From positions 897,501-961,500 of the forward strand of contig JAXDDX010000051.1 of NCBI GenBank assembly GCA_034670405.1: DNA of 64,000 nt, given 5' to 3'. The position numbers and the translations under genes were made by a program. Every line of letters begins with the position of its first letter. The first letter of the stretch is position 1. Below, one piece after another: positions 58,569 through 64,000 of the stretch. Source of the stretch: Hoplostethus atlanticus (lineage: Eukaryota; Chordata; Actinopteri; Trachichthyiformes; Trachichthyidae). The notes below the pieces were generated by a model. That model ran no database searches, was not told where the DNA came from, and saw only the letters and a program-made list of their open reading frames with translations.

Positions 58569-61500
58569 ATAGGTGGGGTAAGTTCAGCCAGTGGGGATTC
58601 ACGTGCCTCTCCTGCCTGTCATTCCAGAGCAGCTGAGGTCAATAATGTGGAGCAATGTGGAATGTCTGGCGCTGGAACTGGGCTAGGAAAGGGAGTGTGT
58701 GTATGTGTGTGTGAGCGTGAGCATGTATGCGTAGGTATTGGGGTCAGCTTGAGTGTGTGTGTGTTGGGATTAGAATGTGCGTGTAGAGGTTAGGGTGTGG
58801 TAAATGCACCATGTGTGAGGTGGAGGGGAGTACTTGCAGATGGACAGGGAGTAACAAAGGGCGATGTTTACAACAGGATTTGCCTAAATGTGTGTGTGCT
58901 TGTAATCTGTGTATAGATGCACTAATTACAAAATATTGTGTGTGTTCTTTTGTCATTGTGGGCAAGCACACGGTCCATCTGTCTGTCTGTCTGTGTGTGT
59001 GTGTGTGTGTGCGCCATTGTTGACAACATGATCAGCAGCACTCACTCAGATGAAAGACTACTGAAACCAAATCACATCTATTAATCATATTTGCGTGTTT
59101 TGTGTGTGTGTATGTTTATCTCTGGTGTGCCTTGCATGAGCTGTACACGTGCCTCCATGCGCATGTCTATCTGTGTGTGTGTGTTGGCCCCGGTCATCAC
59201 ACCACAGGGACCGAACAGCGAGTTGAGTGGGAGGTCAGCGGGACTCTATAAATCAGATTAGGGACCTGCTGTAAATGATAGCGCTCCGTGGAAGCACACA
59301 CCCCAGCCAACGGCCACAGAGCGCGAGACTCCGCCCTGCCAGGAACACAGTGAGGTCACCCTGCCGTCAGTAGCCACTCGACACCCTGCCGGAGAGGTCG
59401 AGACACTCTGACCTGGCGTTGGGTCAGAGCATGAGGACTGACCAAAAAGATATGCTCAGTAATGCAATTTGAGTCCTCTCAGTTTATTGTCAAGGTCTCA
59501 GGATCATGTCCTCCCTTTTCTTTATGAAGTGCCGCGTAAAAAGGCAAAGAAATGTGTGTCAGCAAAACGGGCTGGAGATTATACAACCGCTTTCTTCCAT
59601 TAGCAAATTACATCTCCGTGGACATAAATTCTAAATGATTGGTCGTTGTTCTTGTCTTTTGCCACTGCTGCTAAATCAAACTGTATCTTAACTGCCTACA
59701 CAGACCTGTAAAACCTCACTCACCCCCTTCTTATCACGAGCTCAGTAATGCATTAGCTGACAGAGATAGTAGTGCCTCCCACCACAAGGCAAAGAGGGGG
59801 ATTGGCAGGGGGGGGGTCAAGAAAAAGGTGGAAAGATTGAAATCAGACCTGGGTCAAGTAGTAGTTGCAAATAATTCTTTATGTTTGCTTAAATCTGCTT
59901 GGGGTACCAGATGATTCACTGCACCAAGACACATTACACAGGCCAGTCAATCACATACAAGTATCGTCAATTGACTTTCCAATACTTTCTTTAGGTTGTT
60001 TTAACTGTTTGGCACTCATTATATTATCCCATGTTGCAAACCCCAGCCATCTGGTACACCAATCAGATTAACACAAACGCTTTTACCTCCAATTACCTCC
60101 AAATTCTATTTGACTCAGGTTTGATTGAAAAATAGGCTGAGAGAGAAAAACAGACAGATAGTATACAGTAATTCGACAGTTTGACAGTAATACAGTTACA
60201 AAGTGTGAGAGGTGGTGAATGAAGAAGTAGGGAAAAAACTACAAAAACTAAGTTTGACATGACTCCAGTCGGCAGCAGCAGCAGCTTTCATGGTGAGATT
60301 ATTTTCTATGGTGGAAAAAGGGCTACTGGTCCAGGAGCCGTTAGCTTGTTTGCAGTGTAGCCAGTTGCGGTCATTGCCAGCTGAAACTCTTCTCTCCTCA
60401 GTTTCTCTCAAGTCCTCAATGACCTTAAGTGTGGCTGCAAAGATATGGCGCCATTCTTTCTAGCAATAAATCGTAACAGTCTCAGAGCCTTTTTTAAAAG
60501 TCTGTATCTAGACTAACCCCTAAACCCAGGTTATCTTGTGTTATACACAAGAAGAGGGTCAAGTGGGGAAAAAACAGGAAAATCCACAGTACTATTGGTG
60601 TAGACGGTCGTCAATGGATTACATGTATTGTCTGTGAGCCAAACCCAGACAAATCCTGACACACACTCTTTGATATGAAATTTCATATACAGCTTCTGTA
60701 ATGTATAATTTCAAGTCACTTGCCTTTCAGCAGAAACGTCCTCAAAACATCATGCTGGACTGGTAACCACATCAAAGTGTGTGTGGCCAGATTTAAGGAC
60801 GTCTGGATTGTCAAAACATGGTTTGTGGTTTGTTATTCCCTTTGCAATGCTAACAGGCATAAAGAGAGACCCTTGGATGATCTGTGTGTTTGTGTTGATA
60901 TACAATAGTTGGAAGTGGCTGCCTTATCAAAGTCCTAATGTAATATTAGAGGGAGACCACTTTCCATTGATTGTCAAGCTCCATTGTACATTGGACATTG
61001 GACATTTTGGAGAAAGTGATGTGTTCTAGTGCAGATCAAAAAAGTAATCACGTAACATACCATACAAAAAGACAAAGCAAGGTCAAATAGAACAACACAT
61101 GTGCACCGAAACAGCACGACTGTCCTGAGAATGTAAAAAGCCAGGTGTCTAAGGAAAAAGTGCTAGTGCGTGATATTGGAATTCAAGAACATGGCCTCCA
61201 ACCGTGTTTCATGTCCTCATTGGGTGGCGACAGCTAGCCTGGTGACTCATCTATGCTCTACAGAAGTTGATGGGCTGTGAGGCCTGTATGATTAAAACCA
61301 GTCCACAAGTTGGGCTACTGCCCCACTTTCACACTTTCCACCGGCTCATTCCAGCCAAGCCTTGCTGCTCTGGGAGACTTAGCTAGCTAGGTAACACTGC
61401 TGCAGACCTGAGAACACACTCCGTCTAACACGAATGCCCCTAGCTAGCTATGTGGTTTGCGTGCTTTACTTCCAGTTCATGATTGATGATATACTGTAGA

Positions 61501-63594
61501 TGGCATTCAAGGCAATTCTTAAAAATAGTCCTAATTGTTTGGCATTGGGAGGTGGTGGTGACCTAATTTGGCGTTAAGAGACGGAGACTTGCGACCTGAA
61601 GGTCATCAGTTTGAATCCCCAAACCAGCTGGATGGAGGAAGTGAATGTGCAAGGTTTTCCTCTCTCTCTCTCAACACCTACCACTATGCTGCTCTGCAAG
61701 GCCAGAGAGCAGTAACAGCATGAGCAATGCAACTAAGAAAAATGACATGAAAGTTTATCCCCTGCCCCAGCCATCCACTTTTGTTGGACTATAATTTTTG
61801 TTGACATGAAAGTTAAACCCTGGACATGGCATTTTACTGAACAAACACTTTAAACACACACAAAGTACTTACTGTTGTTTAACTTTGTAGGGCAGTAAGG
61901 TACTACATTACATTACATTACAGTCATTTAGCAGACGCTTTTATCCAAAGCGACTTACAATAAGTGCATTCAACATAGGTAGGCAAGAAAACTACTAGTC
62001 ACCAGAAATCGTAAGTGCATTTCCTTCCTACTACTGAGCCATGCACAACGGCTCCAGTGCTCAGTGGCCAAAAGAGCAAGACTGTGGTTGTACTGTAATG
62101 TGAATGTGTGTGTCTAACTCTTACCCTGCAACAACTGAGGCTGCTTCTGTATTGAATATCTTCATATTCACGTTAACATATATAACTTGTCTGATTAAAC
62201 AGTTAAAAAACAGGAACCAGAGCCTCAGTACTCAGGAATGTATTTCTCACTTGTAAAGTCACTATATGGTCCTCCAGAGTAAAAGCACACACCATCTGAC
62301 CTGAGTTTGTCCCTATACTGAATCTCCTCTGATTCATCCATCTATGCCTCCTTCCCTGCTGGTCTAGGGTAGGTGGTGACCCAAGCCATATATTATGATA
62401 ATGGGAAACAAAGGGTATTTGAGGTTTTAAAGAGGTTATGCAGGTCCAAGACCAGCTTCCATAAACAAAATAAAACAACTAGGCGTCTGTTGGAAGCGCT
62501 TAGTAATCCTGGAACCAGACAGGTGCCTGAAGTGAAGGGACTGTGTATTTTTCTGTGTACTTTCAGACGTAGACTCATGTCTCTCTTTCGGTATTAAAAC
62601 TCATAATGACCACAGAGTGCTTGCCCAAAAAAAACAAAAAAAAAAAACTGAAAGCGCGTTAGAATGTTTTCATGTTGCTTTTTTTCTTCTTCATTTTTTT
62701 CAAAAGAATTGCTAACAAAATGCAAGAATCATTAAAATGTAGCAGCATTTAAAACCCGAGGGAGCCTGCTTTAATTAAGCAGCAACGCCGTTGTACAATC
62801 ATTTCTGTTCAGAGGACTTACTCGCCGACAAGGTTGTTGCTTTTGTGCTGTGGGAGGCGAATAACTCTAATTATCTAAATCTGTTTAATGTAGCCCAATT
62901 ATTTTGTTGCTCAGTGTGAGACGAAGAGAGTCAGAGTTTTTAACGTTTTACTGTGGGAGCTGAAACACGGCCACCCAATATGCTGCTGCCGCTGGTGACT
63001 GGAGGCCAGTTGTTGTTGGCTGACCGTCGAGGATGTAAATGAGGTTGTTTACCGTGAGAAAGACTACAGAATACATGAAAGTGTGAGAAAGAGGGGCCAT
63101 CGGAGAGGCTCAGGAGCTGTGCTGCATGTCGGTTTGTTACACTGTTACAGTATGTGAAGCAGGCGTGTGTTCGTGGGTGGGTGAGAGAGTGAGAGAGAGA
63201 GTGAGAGAGTGAGAGACAAAGAGAAAGAGAGAGAGAGAGAGAGAGTGCGTGTGTCCATCCATGTATGCCTCCATGGGATATATATACACATACAGAGTAC
63301 TGTGTACTTGAAAGTGTGTAAGTGTGTGTGTGTGTGTGTGTGTGTGTGTTTATCTGCATGCAAGAGTGTTTAGGGAGTTGATTTGTTACAGCATGTGGAG
63401 TAGGTAGGTGTGTGTGGGTGGGTGGGTGTGTGAGTGAGTATATGAGTCAGTGAGTGAATAGGTGTACTGTGTACTGTGTGTGTGTCTGTTGTCTGTGTGT
63501 CTGTTGTCACCTCTGCTCTGCTGGCGGTTGACTATGCCCCCCAGGGTCCAGCGGCGGTCCAGCCTCTTCAGGTGGGCCTTGCGTCTCTTAGTAA
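51616..63594 (-). CDS. sh3pxd2a: SH3 and PX domain-containing protein 2A / TKS5, C-terminal part (six exons in window)
   Basis: TKS5 is a Src-substrate adaptor of podosomes and invadopodia. Its PX domain binds phosphoinositides and its five SH3 domains bind partners such as ADAM proteases, N-WASP and Nck-linked factors. Minus-strand exons 63594-63511, 57368-57251, 55650-55241, 54794-54745, 54298-54179 and 53628-51616 join in phase, giving about 930 residues to a TAA stop. They supply the basic linker after SH3-1 ([19 protein letters not shown]), SH3-2, SH3-3, SH3-4 and the C-terminal SH3-5. PX and SH3-1 are off the window past 64000. SH3PXD2A rather than SH3PXD2B is shown by five-SH3 spacing, the [19 protein letters not shown] segment, the PSNYLERKK end and the neighbour neurl1. 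Whether it is the a or b teleost duplicate cannot be told. Confidence 0.95.
54179..54298 (-). CDS. sh3pxd2a: sh3pxd2a exon: start of SH3 domain 3
   Basis: Exactly 40 codons, phase 0 on both sides: [20 protein letters not shown], then [20 protein letters not shown]. Human TKS5 has [20 protein letters not shown] followed by [20 protein letters not shown]. It supplies the first half of SH3-3; the WW half is at the start of the last exon. Confidence 0.96.
54457..54496. repeat. Perfect 16-bp inverted repeat with 8-nt loop
   Basis: caaaccttaaatcata (54457-54472) is followed by loop cagcgggt and then its exact reverse complement (54481-54496). It lies in a short intron of sh3pxd2a beside the SH3-3 exon. 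Confidence 0.9.
54745..54794 (-). CDS. sh3pxd2a: sh3pxd2a small exon (proline/arginine linker)
   Basis: 50 nt between a catcag acceptor and gtaaga donor, encoding (G)[16 protein letters not shown]. Human TKS5 has SSPNLRTRPPPRREASL at the same place. The KPPPRR run is a candidate SH3 ligand for intramolecular or partner binding. It enters in phase 1 and leaves in phase 0. Confidence 0.92.
55100..55114 (-). CDS. sh3pxd2a: Candidate 15-nt microexon of sh3pxd2a
   Basis: On the minus strand a pyrimidine-rich tract ending ttttgtgtag precedes 15 nt (GATTTGATGCCATAG), followed by a near-consensus donor gtaagc. Its phase (1 in, 1 out) fits exactly between the exons at 55241 and 54794. It would insert GFDAI between VEI and GSPNL without disturbing the frame. 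The constitutive exons also join directly in frame without it, as in the human protein, so it would be an alternative cassette. No protein evidence is available here. Confidence 0.45.
   Translation of the reverse strand, partial: DLMP
55241..55650 (-). CDS. sh3pxd2a: sh3pxd2a exon: end of SH3-2 and linker
   Basis: 410 nt. It starts with the SH3-2 end [15 protein letters not shown], then [19 protein letters not shown] as in human TKS5. A Ser/Thr-rich linker with [15 protein letters not shown] follows, ending [15 protein letters not shown]. Entry is phase 2 and exit phase 1 at gtgag. An upstream Met in the same frame is intronic and is not a start. Confidence 0.95.
56010..56160 (+). mobile_element. 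tRNA-derived SINE (CT-rich tail type)
   Basis: gagccagcggtctaaggcac, accatgtaactgcaacgtcc and a B-box-like gggtttgaac are followed by a CT-repeat. The end is ctgtctctctctactgttaa, then atgtccaataaaggcaaaaa. This architecture is common in fish. Confidence 0.75.
56766..56812 (+). repeat. (GT)n microsatellite
   Basis: A pure GT array within a sh3pxd2a intron. Confidence 0.97.
57251..57368 (-). CDS. sh3pxd2a: sh3pxd2a exon: SH3 domain 2, first part
   Basis: 118 nt between a C-rich cag acceptor and a gtgagc donor. It encodes [20 protein letters not shown], then [19 protein letters not shown]. The ALYDY-equivalent (VQPYTS), the acidic RT-loop and the WW of the ligand-binding face are present. The split Arg codon is completed by the next exon ([13 protein letters not shown]). 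Confidence 0.96.
57400..57436 (+). repeat. (GA)n microsatellite
   Basis: A GA array about 30 bp upstream (transcriptionally) of the SH3-2 exon acceptor. On the sense strand it is a CT tract and may extend the pyrimidine tract. Confidence 0.95.
58258..58465 (+). mobile_element. Truncated non-LTR retrotransposon (LINE) 3' remnant
   Basis: A short frame reads [14 protein letters not shown], the conserved YKYLGV.ID segment found late in the ORF of many fish LINEs. It is followed abruptly by a 3' UTR-like stretch ending in aataaagaa and a duplicated atcttga tail. The 5' part is missing and an internal deletion is likely. The exact clade was not assigned. Confidence 0.65.
58533..58563 (+). repeat. 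(GT)n microsatellite
   Basis: A pure GT array; another lies at about 58992-59011. Confidence 0.95.
61555..61740 (+). mobile_element. tRNA-derived SINE relic
   Basis: acggagacttgcgacctgaa leads to a B-box-like cagtttgaatcccc. Then come tggatggaggaagtgaatgt, a CT run and a ccactatgctgctctgcaag segment. The order matches a dispersed fish SINE. Confidence 0.6.
61904..62080 (-). mobile_element. SINE/repeat in reverse orientation
   Basis: Tandem ttaca units, then cagtcatttagcagacgctt and ttatccaaagcgacttacaa, are the reverse complement of the tail at 41005. The extra ataagtgcattcaaca stretch that follows is also common in fish. Confidence 0.65.
63195..63350 (+). repeat. (GA)n and (GT)n microsatellites
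   Basis: A GA-rich array (about 63195-63245) and a GT array (about 63321-63349) lie close together, 160-400 bp from the basic-linker exon. Confidence 0.93.
63511..63594 (-). CDS. sh3pxd2a: sh3pxd2a exon: basic linker between SH3-1 and SH3-2
   Basis: On the minus strand a catcag acceptor precedes 84 nt that end in phase 1 at gtgac. It encodes (V)[19 protein letters not shown], then IVNRQQSR, matching human [28 protein letters not shown] with few changes. The first two bases complete a codon begun in the upstream exon, beyond 64000. The intron to the next exon is about 6.1 kb. Confidence 0.95.
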
Positions 63595-64000
63595 CTGATG
63601 AGGATGAGGAGCAACCAAAAGGGAAAACAACCAAACATGGAGGTAAGAAGCATGGATTAGCAAACTGAACAAAGGCATTAAAGCTGCTGTTAGTAGCAGG
63701 GGGAAGATGGTAAATAAACAACTTATGGTCAAGTGTGAATCCAACAGATTAGCCCTTGCAATGAAGAAGGATTTGCAAAATGCAGTATATTAGTCAAGTA
63801 ACTGCTCGCAAAACGCCAATATATAGTTAGTTGCTGTGAAATCCTAATTTCCATCCTAACTTCAATTTTGTCATTTGTTGTTTTGCATTCAGATGTTTAC
63901 ACGTCCAAAACACATTCGGCAAATTTCAAATATGTGTCAATTAAAAAGTAAGAATTCTTCATTTCTGAAAAGTTTGGAGTTACTGGGTAAACACAAAGCG
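63595..64000 (-). other. sh3pxd2a: sh3pxd2a intron, partial
   Basis: Sequence upstream of the basic-linker exon. No coding or repeat content was recognised. The exons for SH3-1 and PX must lie further right. Confidence 0.8.

Larger units (their letters stand above)
57369..63510 (-). other. sh3pxd2a: sh3pxd2a intron before the SH3-2 exon
   Basis: 6.1 kb. It contains GA and GT arrays, a LINE remnant (58258-58465), SINE relics (61555, 61905) and a non-repetitive ATTA-rich block (62740-62960). No additional exon is supported. Confidence 0.85.

Overview
The window is vertebrate nuclear DNA, almost certainly from a ray-finned (teleost) fish. It has compact coding exons with GT-AG introns, AT-rich non-coding DNA full of CA/GT, GATA, CTCCT and GA microsatellites, and several tRNA-derived SINE relics of kinds common in fish genomes. 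There is no sign of bacterial, plasmid, CRISPR or viral gene organisation.

Two protein-coding genes account for all convincing coding sequence, and they face each other tail to tail. On the + strand is neurl1 (neuralized E3 ubiquitin ligase 1). Six exons (7639-7672, 16938-17188, 18085-18406, 29835-30563, 37138-37287, 37780-38021) join in perfect phase into a 575-residue protein with two NHR domains and a C-terminal C3HC4 RING. A 3' UTR of about 0.8 or 3.4 kb follows, depending on the poly(A) site. On the - strand is the 3' two-thirds of sh3pxd2a (TKS5/FISH scaffold). Its exons at 63594-63511, 57368-57251, 55650-55241, 54794-54745, 54298-54179 and 53628-51616 encode the linker after SH3 domain 1, SH3 domains 2 to 5 and the C-terminus. 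The PX domain and SH3 domain 1 lie beyond base 64000. The same convergent NEURL1/SH3PXD2A pair exists on human chromosome 10q24, which supports both identifications.

Layout: 1-7300 is upstream non-coding DNA with repeats. About 7300-7638 is the proximal region of a neurl1 first exon that encodes a short MGGQITR N-terminus. 7673-37779 is mostly neurl1 intron, with microsatellites, SINEs, one small TA-flanked inverted-repeat element beside exon 4, and several non-repetitive ATTA-rich blocks that look like enhancer candidates. 38022 to about 41400 is the neurl1 3' UTR. 41400 to about 49000 is intergenic or undefined. About 49000-51615 is probable sh3pxd2a 3' UTR. 51616-64000 is sh3pxd2a exons and introns.

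The two proteins are not known to act in one pathway. NEURL1 ubiquitinates Notch ligands and neuronal substrates. TKS5 is a Src-substrate scaffold of podosomes and invadopodia. Their adjacency is inherited synteny, not an operon. The most useful new observations are a 15-nt frame-preserving microexon candidate in sh3pxd2a, abutting let-7 and miR-25/92 seed matches in its presumed 3' UTR, the short neurl1 N-terminus, and a possible unannotated antisense exon in neurl1 intron 1.
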